Source of the DNA: Pseudoscleropodium purum
Lineage: Eukaryota > Streptophyta > Bryopsida > Hypnales > Brachytheciaceae
NCBI GenBank assembly: GCA_963969395.1
Contig: OZ017801.1
Location: 746,501 to 810,500, forward strand
Direction of reading: 5' to 3'
DNA length: 64,000 nt
Numbering within the stretch: position 1 is the stretch's first letter; every line of letters starts with the position of its first letter. The translations under genes and the position numbers were made by a program. The notes under the pieces were generated by a model. It worked only from the letters and a program-made list of their open reading frames with translations. It was not told where the DNA came from and ran no database searches. Positions 12,130 through 22,689 of the stretch are shown here, in pieces.

Positions 12130-12437
12130 CTTGAAACTGAACTCGGTAGGTAGCACGAAAAAAAATTGCAAAAAATCAAAATAAATTTGAATTTTTTTTC
12201 TCTAAAATGTTTCATTTTTGTCTATATGTGAAGCTTTGATTCGTTCTATTTGGACTAATAATGAGAAAATTAAGGAAGATTTTGTTTTTCGAGCAATTTC
12301 AGCATCTTCTTGAAAAAATAACTTGTAGAATTCATTTTTGAATGCAATTTTTACAATTTTTCACAATTTTTTTTGAAGATGTTGTATTTGCTTGCTAAAA
12401 CAATCTCACCATTGGGATTATTGTCTTTCAATTCCAT

Positions 12438-14135
12438 TGTAGTTTGCATTTTGCTTACTTCACAAAACACCTAAAATTATAGTATAGAGGTTCAGTATCC
12501 AAGGAATGATCAAATAGTCTAATGTATTGCGACTAGAGTCACTTTCATTAATAGAAATAATCATATAATGTCGATTATAAATGGAAATAACATTAAACTA
12601 TTCCATTGTTTTTAGTAATTGGGATTACTCAATTATCCAATAACTAATTTCCGTCCAACATACATTGATGCACAATACAAATATGAAGTCTCAATCTTAT
12701 CCTAGTGTGTTGATTCAAACAAGAAGCACACTTAAGTGAAGGAAAACATAACATTTAGCTTTAAGCAAACAAGTCTTCAATTCCTGTTGCAATCGTTTAA
12801 AGCGTAGGCTCACAATATTTGCTTAAAGCGTCACTCATCATTCATCAAACCATAAGTTAGTATAAACAATTTCTATTATACTTTAGTGTCTCAATATTTG
12901 CTTATAGCATTCTATAATAACTTTGCTTAAAGTCATTATATCACAACAGTTAAACTGTACATTCACTCAGTTCACTGTAAAACTATCTAATTGCTTTAAG
13001 CATTCACATCACAAGGTTGTAAGCTATACAAATTCTCATTCACACATTCCTTAATTCAATTAAATTCACTCTTACAGTTCTAACACATCTTCAAGCTATA
13101 ATTTGTATCCCAATTATTCAATCACTAGATATACACAAATTCATATAGTCACCCAATTTCTGGGATTTTTACACAACAAATTTATAATCCAAGTATATTT
13201 CTCACTCAGATACTACTCAACTTCTAGCCACAATATAATTCAATTGAAATGCTTTAAAGCAATCTCTCAATAGTAGATTCATTACAATTGCTTAAGTATA
13301 TATCACTCACTGATCAACTTAAATACACTCCAAAAATATTTACAAATCACCCAACTTGAAGCCATGAATCTTATTCAATTTATATGCTCAAAGCTAACTA
13401 TCAAACCATAGATTTAACATAAATCACTTAAGTAGACAACACTTGCACAGTAGTACCATTGCTTAAATAGACACAGATTGGCTCAACCAACCAGTAGTAG
13501 ACATCCCATCCAATTGCTTTAAGTTACGAATTAACTTCTATTCAACAATCCCTTCAAGTTGAAATGAAATCATACATTGCTAAAGCAATTAAATAATTAC
13601 AATGATATAATTAGACTTAGATTACAACAACAATAACTTTAAGCACACAAAAATATGAATTCTTTTAAGAGGAAATTGCACAACACAAACTATATCCAAT
13701 CACTCGGATTTCGAAATCGAATCACTCACCGCACTTTGTCCAATCGCTTGAACTTTAAACTCCAACAATTGTCCAATCATTGGGACTTACATACAAAATA
13801 CAACAACATATTTAAAAGTTGTATTACATGGATGGTTTATTACACAACAATTCAACTAGAAAACACACACATGACTAAACACTAAAATGAAAAATGAATG
13901 AGAAAAAAAAAGAGCTCCTAGTCTTATTATGTCAGCCGAAGCATCCCTTCAAATCAAACTCAATTAAACCGTTAATAACTAATCTCTTACACTTCATGGG
14001 AACTCATAGCAATACTCAAAATCCAACAACATTTAAGCTCCTATCATCATGAGTTTCTAAAATTGAGTCTAATTTGAATCCCACTCACACAATAAAACAA
14101 AAAAAATGTTTATTCAATAAATTTATACGCTTACA
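12438..14135. mobile_element. Solo LTR (1.7 kb)
   Basis: An insertion starting TGTAGTTTGC and ending CGCTTACA, with the canonical TG...CA and a short TGTA/TACA inverted repeat. It is flanked by a 5-bp near-duplication TCCAT (12433-12437) and CCCAT (14136-14140). The uninterrupted paralogue at about 33815 reads CTTTCAATCCCATCTTGGAG, so the site and target duplication are defined, with one later substitution. The LTR is AT-rich and repeatedly uses AAGC/GCTTTAAGC words. No gag or pol lies beside it, consistent with LTR-LTR recombination. Its length suggests a Gypsy or Copia LTR; the superfamily is not determined. Confidence 0.88.
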
Positions 14136-14578
14136 CCCATCTTGGAGTTATTAACGATTTAGTTTTTTTTCCAATCTTGGACCTACTTCTACTTAGCATT
14201 TTTTTAGAGAATGAAAATCAAGTGTGTTTTTTTTTTTAAAAATTTCCTAGACTTTCCACTCAATTCTTCTAAATAATATTTTTTAAATTCAAAGCCTATA
14301 GTGTAAAAAAATTCCACAATTTGCAATCAAAGTCATCTGAAATTGCAATCCAATGTTCAAAAAAACTTTCTTTTTCAACTTTGAATGCTAATATCTTCCA
14401 ATCTATATAGTCAAACTTCATGAAATTTTCACCACATGAGCTAAGACAAGTGAATTACAAGATCCTATGGTTAGATTCTAAAAAAATTATCTTTTTTGTT
14501 TTTTTAGGTAAACACAGCAAAAATGACAATTTTGAGTAGTTTTTGACAAAAAAGCGGCCTTGGGACTTTAGGGGTCAA

Positions 14579-15399
14579 CCTTTGGACTGTAGCCACCAAC
14601 TATTCCTACCTCTATCCTTCTTTATCTCTGACATCAATTATTGATTAATCAATAAATATTTGCAATCTTCATCTTCAATTCCTTCCACGCCACCTTCATT
14701 TTTACTAACCTACTCACCACCATTGTCTTCAATGTCACACTCATCATTCTCAAACTCATTGTATGTATGATCTTTGAGTCTTTGTTGGAAAAAAATTTAT
14801 TCATTTTTTTACAATTAGAATCTTCAATACCATCTTCACCAAGCTTTTGTAGTAAATGCATTGTTATAAACTTGTTTGGCAACAGAAGGTATGAACTACT
14901 TCTTTGAAAAGTTCCTTACTATATTATGTTGATTATCCAAGCTACTATCATAAACAACACCTTATTTCCATTTTGAATAAGTTTTGGTCACAACCAATGG
15001 TCTAATCAAAATTCCTCTTATTCTTCTTCTTCGCTTCTTCCTCGCTTCTTTTAACTTCTTTGTAGCAATTTCAACATTCTTCCATTTTCTATCAAGTTAC
15101 CAAATGTGTAATGCCAACAAGTCTTCTCTAATAAGACCATCTATCCTAAGCAATACATACATTCCACATTAGTACAACTTATTCAATTGGCATCCCTAAC
15201 TTTTATCCAAATATTAAATCCATTAGTATGTAACCAATAACAATACCATGCACAATACCATTGGCCCATAATGCAAATAGTAGATGTAGGAGCACGAAAA
15301 CTCAAACTGGATAAATTAGTCTAGAATAAGGATTAAATAGACTTGCAAATTTTATTTTTTTGGTAACCCCTAGAGATTTCTGTTATACTACAACTATAA
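14579..15399. other. Intergenic, nothing assigned
   Basis: AT-rich sequence between a nested repeat and the gag-like element. The short ORFs at 14649-14882 and 14984-15172 have no recognisable motif. Confidence 0.5.
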
Positions 15400-15748
15400 T
15401 AGAAATAGTCAATTTTTCGGATTGCTAGAACCGTTAGTAACGTTACGGAAACAAATCCGATACAAATCCGGGATCTGGAAAAGTACCAAATTCCTAAAAC
15501 CTATGTTCTAGACTTCCGGTCTAGGAAACTAGGAGACCATTAGGGGAACAATCTTCTATCCGTTCTCCACCAGAAACTATTGGCCGCGCGTTGAGTACTT
15601 AAACCCACCGCCACTTTTCTTTCTCTCCCTCTTTGCTTGCTGAACTTAGTGAACGTATAGTTGAGAAAAAGAGTGGTGAGTTAGTGACCAAGATAGGAAG
15701 ATAACGAAAAGATCAGTACCGAAAGAGGTTATCAATTGTCGGGGATTC

Positions 15749-16534
15749 ATGGCAGCAGTTGTCAATCCAATTGCACAAAAGTCTAGAGTTGTAGTCCGGA
15801 TGGTTTTTCCAGTTATTCCTTCCGATCTAACTCACTGAGCTAAGTTAGAGGAGGACCTCGTGTGTATTGGGTGTATCAGATTGTTAGATAGGTTATGGAG
15901 CATGAAGAACGAGAAGATGATTCAGGAACTCATTTACAAAGTTCCGAATCAATAGGAGTAGACAATGAGAGGTCGACCTGTAGCTTGAACGGAAAACATT
16001 TGGGCAAATGTCTATTCATTTAAAAAGAATGGACTCGGACTAGCCAGAAGAGCAGATAAGTATGTAGTCGGAAAGTTCCGGAGTCAAGCCCACTCAAAGG
16101 AGGATTTTGCCATTAGTGATTGTAAGAATGAGAGGCATAGATGGGTATTGAATTTTCTGATTCTAATCTTGTATCTGGAAAAGCCTACCCGGGTTATGGT
16201 CACGGAGGCCAACATCATTTTTGGGGCTTTCAAGGACTGAATCGTCCATTGGAAGAGAATGATTCAAGGAGTAGTAGGCAAATTAGTAGAGTACATGGGC
16301 CGGGCAAAGCACAGCCTTATCACCTCGTATTTGTTTCACCTCTATCACCACAAAGAGGTCTAAAGTGCAAAGGAGACAATTCAGTACAACACCGGAGTTG
16401 AGATCTTAAAGTATAGCCTCATGGATGAGCTGGAGAAGGAAGAGAAGGAATCTGAAGAAGAAGAGCAACCAGAAGAGGAAGAAGAAGAAGAAAATAGTGG
16501 ACCAGAGACAAAGGAAGTCGTACACGCAGTATAG
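15749..16534 (+). pseudogene. Gag-like ORF, N-terminal part, stop-riddled
   Basis: One continuous reading frame starts MAAVVNPIAQKSR and can be followed for about 260 codons without a frameshift, interrupted by six internal stop codons. It ends in an acidic tail (MDELEKEEKESEEEEQ, then a Glu run) and VVHAV. The middle reads like the helical core of a retrotransposon capsid-type protein (VLNFLILILYL, IVHWKRMIQGVVGKLVEYM), but I cannot name the family. A leader of about 130 bp upstream (15590-15660) has a CTTAAACCC/CTTTCTCTCCCTC context typical of a plant transcription start. The frame runs directly into the inverted repeat copy at 16540. It is likely the 5' coding part of the element whose 3' coding part lies at 18281-19375. 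Confidence 0.6.
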
Positions 16535-18195
16535 GCGTAAATAACTTTATACACGAAAACGTGGTAAGATGACATGAAATATTGTCCTAGGGAATTCAAG
16601 ATGCCATTCCAAACTCCAATATCTAGATAATTGTTTCCTCCTCTTCTGACTACTCTCATTCACTCTCCTTTTCCGGAATTACTACTATCCGGATTCCAAT
16701 CCGGATCCGGTATCACCCCTTAATAAATTAGTTTTCAATTCCTCTATTTTACCATCAGAGGGTCTATTATTAATCTTTCGAGGGGTAGAAACTTCACCAC
16801 TCTTGTCTATTTACTATATAAACAAAAACAAACAAACAACTAACACCCAAGTACTCAAGGTGTTGTAGCGTAGAAGGTAAATCCAGATCCTCACAACATC
16901 CTAGATGGCCAATCTGGAATGTAGGTCACTCAAGACTACATTCACTCCTCCTTATTACAACGACAAATCTTACATGCCCGGAACTGACAAGAAGATAATC
17001 TTTCTAGGTGTATAACAAATCCTAAGGTTGGCAGACCTTCCGGTGAGTGGGAGTATCCTTTGATAGTCACTAATCTCCGTATAAAATTATTTTCAATTCT
17101 GGATCTGCACTCACACCACTCTTCATTAAAAAACAGATTACCATTCCGGTAGTTCAAAGGCACCACGCGCAACTCCCTTGTCTCATATCTAACATCATTA
17201 CAATAGTACTCCCTCAGTCTGATCAAGTTATCCGAAATCCGGATTCCTCTTTATCCATCCTTCTCACATCTCAACACTCCAATCAACAAACCAATACAAT
17301 CCGGAGACATAGTTGGAGCTAGAATGTTCACCAAGTGACTCAAATTAAAAAAGGGAATAGAATACAACAAAATACTTGTTAGGATGGAATGAGAAGGCAA
17401 CAAACTTGCCCGCCCTTAAAAATCAAAATCAAAACCAAAGTCAATGCCTAAAAAGCCATAAAGGCATCCCGGAAATTAGGGCAACCAACTAGTGAACAAC
17501 CTAGGATATCCGGAACATCCATAGCCCAACTGCCTCTACAAATCCGAAATCCCTAAAAATCCAAATTCCTAAGAATCTAAAATCCCTAGAAATCTGGAAT
17601 CCAGGCCCACACTTGGAAAACCCATTCCAGAACCTAAAAAAAATCCTAACTAAGTGGAAACAGCCTACGAGCTACTTCCCCCGACGCGCCTTCTTCAAAC
17701 TACTCCCACTTTGATTGCTTGAAGTCTTTATAGAAGCCTTCATTGGAGTTGTTTGGATTGCTACTTAGGTCTGAATCTTTTGTTTTGGATCATTTTCCAA
17801 ATTCCAGAATTTGAACATTTCTGGATTCCGGATCCATTCTAGATCCAATCCGGATCCATTTCGGATTCTATTTTGGATCCAATGCGAATTCCATTCCGGA
17901 TTCCATTCATTTCCGGAAATATTCCGGATCCAGTTGTAATATTGCTGAAAGTCTTTGAAAATACTTGTTGGACAACTATTTGGGTTCCGGGTTCTGGTTA
18001 GGACAAAAAATGTGAATGTCCTCCTTAACCACTTTATCTTAATTAAAAGATCCTATAATTTGCTAATCCATACTTCTAGTAATTTTTTTGTTTCTAACAA
18101 TAGAATCAAAAAAATATATTGAGAATGAATCTCTTACTTCAAATTCTATTTAAAATAACTAAAATCTGTTTCTGTAGGTTCTGATAACTAAAACG
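16535..18195 (-). repeat. TCCGGA-rich retroelement-like repeat, copy 2 (inverted)
   Basis: Reverse-complement counterpart of 2750-4440, recognisable from end to end. The region around 18190 matches 2750 (CTATCAGAACCTACA-type words) and the region around 16540 matches 4430. On the minus strand it contains the fused gag C-terminal scrap (about 17760-17680), the common tail, and the small ORF 17226-16942. It sits between the two halves of a gag-like reading frame and faces the third copy tail to tail, creating a large inverted repeat. Confidence 0.75.
16942..17226 (-). CDS. Small conserved ORF in the repeat tail, copy 2 (unknown)
   Basis: Minus-strand counterpart of the ORF at 3658-3951, with LREYYCNDVRYETREL, VPLNYRNGN, EEWCECRS and HSPEGLPTL, and a longer end (QFRACKICRCNKEE). 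Upstream, the frame continues into LRCEKDG followed by a stop, where copy 1 has LRCEKDGCGE. Conservation between copies spans the whole ORF, but DNA-level similarity of the repeat alone could explain that. No function is proposed. Confidence 0.3.
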   Translation of the reverse strand: MIRLREYYCNDVRYETRELRVVPLNYRNGNLFFNEEWCECRSRIENNFIRRLVTIKGYSHSPEGLPTLGFVIHLERLSSCQFRACKICRCNKEE

Positions 18196-18199
18196 GAAG

Positions 18200-20470
18200 G
18201 AACCGATTCCAAATCTACAACATCCTCAAGAACTGGAAATTTTTTAAGTGGGAATCCAGTGGATGTAGTAGGCCAATTAGATGTATAGCAACCTGGAGGA
18301 TCATGTGCTTGTTATCGAGGGCGAACTTAAGGTGGAGTCGGACTAAATTTTAGAGGAGATCCGAAAACGTCCAAATCCGGAAGAATTCCAATATAAGAAA
18401 GAACAAATCCAAAAGTTGAAGGAAGAAAAGGATAGCCTCAAGTCCCAACTCAAGTGGACAGAGGGAGAGCTGAACGCGGCGAGAAGGAAGGAGACGGAGG
18501 CTTTTCGACTCATCTACAACCTCAAGGAACTCGTTATGGTTCTGGAGCCTACGATGATCTGAGCTGACCTCTACTCTGCCTGGTTGGAAAAAGAAAAACA
18601 CATGACCGGATTCAAGATGGTAAAGATCTTGGTCGACTTCAAAACCTGAATGGGGATTGTTTTGAAGGACATGCGCAAGTTGCTAGGATACCTCAATCCA
18701 AAACAGGCTATCAACTTAGAAGGGTTTTCGGAAGTCCTCAGGAGCATATTCCGAGGTACTCCAATTCAACAGACTCCAATCTGACAAGCTTCTAGTGGTT
18801 CAATTTAGCCACAATCAAAGGGACTAAAGTCTATCCTCACTCCAATTGTAGGACCTTCAGGTAGTCAAGCACAAACTCCATCAAGAGTAACGGTACCACA
18901 ACCAATGAAAAGAGTAAGTGAGAAGCCTGTTCTAATAGAGCAAGGGGTTTCTGTCCCAATTTTTCTACCATCTAGGAAAATCATGGCCAGAAAGTTCATG
19001 GTACCTGGATTGACAGTTTGCAGCAACTTCAATGCACAGATTGGAGTAATGATGAATCCGGCTCGATCTCATCCGCAAGATTTTTCCCATATGTAGTAGT
19101 CGACATCAAAACGGAATTGTTCTAAGATTGAATTGAATGAGTCACCGCAAGCCAAGGATCTGAAGATTTAAAAAATTGAGAAGTCAAAAGAGGAGGTGTT
19201 GAAGTCTGGATTCGAGGATGAGACAGAATCGGAAGACTCACCTCCCAAGGTTTCACAGAAGCCTCAAACTTGATCATTAGCAAAGAGTACACCGGTGAAG
19301 GCTTCGGTGAAGACTCTGAGTAGTCAAAGCGGAAGCAGCTCAAAGAAGGCACGGCGGGGTAGATAGAGTGCAGTTAGTTAGATAGGATTTTTTATATCGG
19401 AATGGGATTTCCAAACGTGGGCCCAAGTTCCGGATTGTTTTAGGGGTTCCAGATTTGTAAGGACAATTGGTCTGTGAATGTTCCGGATATCCTGGGTCGT
19501 TCAATGGTTGGTTGCTTTGATTTCTGAGGTGCCTTTTTGGATTTTAGGCATTGACTTTGGTTTTGGTTTTGATTTTTAAGGATGGGCAAGTTTGTTGCCC
19601 TCTCAATCCATCCTAGCAATTACTTTGGTGTATTCCATTCCCTTCTTTAATTTGAGTCACTTGGTGAATATTCTAGCTCCAAGTGAGTATCCAAATTATA
19701 TTAGTTTGTTACTTCGAGTATTGAGATGTGAGAAGGATAAGTGAGGAGGAATCCGAATTTCAAATAACTTGATCAGACTAAAGGAGTACTATTGTAATGA
19801 TGTTAGATATGAGACGAGGGAGCTGCATGTGGTGCCTTTGAACTATCGAAACAGTAATCAGGTTTTTAGTGAAGAGTGGTGTGCAGATCTGGAATTGGAA
19901 ATAATTTTGTATAGAGATTAGCAAACGTCATAGGAAACTTCCACTCACCGAAAGGTCTGCCAACTTTAGGATTTGTCTTACACCTAGAAAGATTACCTCC
20001 TTGTCAGTTCCGGGCATGTGAGATCTATCATTGTAGTAAGGAGGAGTGAACGCAGTCCTAAGTGACCTGCATTGTGGATCTGCCATCTAAAATGTTTTGA
20101 GGATCCAAATCTACCTTCTGAGCTACAACACCTTGAGTACTTGGGTGTTTGTTTGTTTGTTTTTACTTGTATATTGAATTAGAGAAAGAGTGGTGAAATC
20201 CCTACCCCTCGAAAGATCAAGAGCAGACCCTCTAATGGTAAAACAAAGGAATTGAAAACCAGTGTATTGAGAAATGTAACCGGAAATTGAATAATATCGG
20301 ATCCGGATTGGAATCCAGATAATAGTTGATTCCGGAAAAGAGTGGAAGAGAGTAGTCGGTAGAAGAGAAAAACGACCATCTAGATACTGAAGTTTGGGAA
20401 CACATCTAGAATTCCCTGGGACGATAATTCGTGTCATCTTACCACATTTTCGTGTGTAAAGATACTTATG
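18200..20470 (+). repeat. TCCGGA-rich retroelement-like repeat, copy 3
   Basis: The longest forward member. It holds a long gag-like C-terminal reading frame (18281-19375) followed by the same 1.1-kb tail as copies 1 and 2 (ends GTGTAAAGATACTTATGCCTAG). Copies 1 and 2 retain only the last 40 or so codons of that coding part, joined to a different AT-rich block. Copy 3 is therefore the most complete 3' half available here. Confidence 0.7.
18281..19375 (+). pseudogene. Gag-like ORF, C-terminal part, stop-riddled
   Basis: A single reading frame (phase checked at 18353, 18905 and 19271) can be followed for about 360 codons with no frameshift but about nine in-frame stops. It begins near NLEDHVLVIEGELKVESD, passes through a coiled-coil-like charged stretch (EEFQYKKEQIQKLKEEKDSL), then a Pro/Ser/Gln-rich linker. 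It ends in an acidic patch (EDETESEDSPPKVSQ) and a basic Ser-rich tail (SSQSGSSSKKARRGR). Copies 1 and 2 keep only the tail. No zinc knuckle, protease or reverse transcriptase motif follows. It is best read as the C-terminal half of a gag-like or unknown element protein inactivated by point mutations. Confidence 0.6.
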
Positions 20471-22100
20471 CCTAGACTATGCGAGCAATAGTAGAAATTT
20501 AGGCCAATTATTCATTTTGTCATCACAAGCTTTTACTAAAACTTTGGCAATTGGTGAATGCAAGTTTAATCCCCAAACTACCAATAAAAACTCTCAAGGC
20601 CCCCAATTTGTAATGTTTTTTTTCAATGCAATCACGTGAACAAATAACATCTTCTAAAAGAAATCAACATACTTCTTTTGTTGTCTTTGTTTGTAGCACT
20701 TAAACTTAAACTTAGTTTGACAAATCTTTCTAACAAGTGTCAAATATTTCTTTTATTCAAGTTTCAAAAACATTTACTATAATGAATGGTTAATAATTAA
20801 GTAGGATGAAATCCATCTCAATGATGTATCTTTGAATATACTTGACAAATTTTACATGATTCAAGAAAATCTACTACACCATCTCTTTGCTTTGAATGTT
20901 TCCAAAAAATTCATGTTGTCAAAAATATTCATAAACCTTCCTCCAAAATTTCTTGAATTATTTTTCCATCCATCTTTCTTGTCCCTTCAATTGAAGTCAA
21001 ATATCTCCCAATTTATAACCATCCACCCTCATTCAATTCTTCAGAAAACAACTTGAGCAATGTAGCCAAATATAACCCTTTTTCATTTGTAAATGCATTG
21101 GAATAAAAATTTATGCCTAAGGTAGAAACACCCATTCAAAATAATATTTTAGTAGTGTTAGTGAGTGAAAATTATGAATGTTAAAAAAAATAGATTTTTC
21201 GAATATGATATGTAGTTCCTATGATTTTTCAAAGTTGCAGGTCTCTAGAATAGTGAATCTATCCTATAAGTGCACCCAAATCTGATCCCTGCAAAATCCC
21301 TACAAGTGGTTTATACATCATTGAACCTTGTGAAGAACTTGATGTTGATAAATCAAATGCAATATGCTAGGAAGCTTGAAAATCGCACAATGACTAAGAA
21401 TCGTCCCTACAAAAGCAGTAAGAACTGTGTAGTGGGTTTAGGAAGAAAATGGAATTATCGAAAGCTGAATAATATAATCCCATGTAGATGATTTTAGGAT
21501 ATTGAATGGGCAAGATATGTTGCAAATGTGATCAGGATTTGAACATTATGGAGTTGTAAATAGAGTTGAACTAAAAGGTTAGTACATAAAATTGAAGGCA
21601 ATGAATGTTGAGTTTCCGCTACCAAAAAAATTGAATGAAAGGTTCCTTTGCACCATTTTCTAAGTAGTTTGTGAATTTTGCATTTGTTTAAAGTATTAGA
21701 AACATTTATGAAAAAGACAATCATGGATGATTTTTAAATTGAATGTGCTTGATTTGTGGTTCCATAGCCGTCAGTTTTCAAAAATGTGATGCTCACTTCA
21801 AATGAGTAGAAAATATGCCATTAATAAAATTTAAAAAAACTTAATTTAAAGTTGTTTTACATTATTAGAATATTTAAGTATATTAAAATGAATCCTATGA
21901 AAGGCTGTTTTGCCTTCTTATTGTGAGCACATGAATGAGAAATCAGTAATGTAAACTGAATGTGTAGAAATAAAAAATGTTGTGAATTGTGAAATTGAAA
22001 TTTATCTTGAATTGTGATTTACATATAGTTGAGTTCATGATAACTTAAGTTTGTAGCAAACCAAGCATTGACCAAATTTATAGAAACTTTGAAATTGCAC
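20471..22100. other. Intergenic, nothing assigned
   Basis: AT-rich spacer. The ORFs (20832-21056, 21270-21491, 21494-21724) are short, without domain signal, and not duplicated elsewhere in the window. Confidence 0.5.
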
Positions 22101-22689
22101 AAACACCATGACATGCAATAGTAGTTCATTTGATAGTGAAGAAGATGGTAGTAGTTGGAAGCGGCATAGGTATTGGTGAAGTAGCCAGTCATATTATGTA
22201 GCTGATGCAAGTAATGACGAAGATCATACATCAAGTGAAGAAATTAGAGACTTGTTCAACTGGAGTAGTCAATGCTATAGAAAAAGAGGTTGTTGCTTCC
22301 GTTGCTTCCACCTATGAACCTATAGGGGTGCCACCTTGTAGTGGCACAACAACTAGAAGTCGGCCCGCAGTTGGAGATCACCCCAACATCAAAGGATTAG
22401 GAGATCCCTCCATTATCGAAGCAACTCGACATTGCCCTAACATTGGAGTAGCTCAAGTTCGGCCCAACATTCAAGGTGTCCAAGGTCGCCCTACCCTGTC
22501 CACGCAGCAGCTAGTGTAAAGCACTACGGTTCCCAAATTGGTGGATAAGGAAGAACTTCTTGGTAGGCGCAACTCCAGCATCAAGCATTGACATTCAATT
22601 GAGCCAGATAAACAAAACCTGGACAATCCCGAACCGCCCCCCTCAACAGATTGTAGACCTCAGAAGTCTAGTCAAAAGAGAAAATTGAA

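Larger units (their letters stand above)
11664..14578 (+). mobile_element. TTAA-CCC element, interrupted by a hAT MITE and an LTR
   Basis: The outer ends are TTAACCCCTAAATTCCCATT and CCTTGGGACTTTAGGGGTCA(A), inverted repeats of about 20 bp with one decayed TTAA. With the two insertions removed (11855-12129 plus target duplication, and 12438-14135 plus target duplication), what remains is about 0.93 kb and aligns with the copy at 33344-34263. Shared words include GCTTTGATTCGTTCTATTTG, TTTTTCGAGCAATTTCAGCA and CTTCTACTTAGCATTTTTTT. It is non-coding, and its ends resemble piggyBac termini. Confidence 0.8.

Noticed and set aside
11780..12215. Arg/Gly/Pro-rich ORFs on both strands across the GC-rich MITE
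   Set aside because: All overlap one another inside a hAT MITE with defined ends and target duplication; the composition of the repeat explains them.
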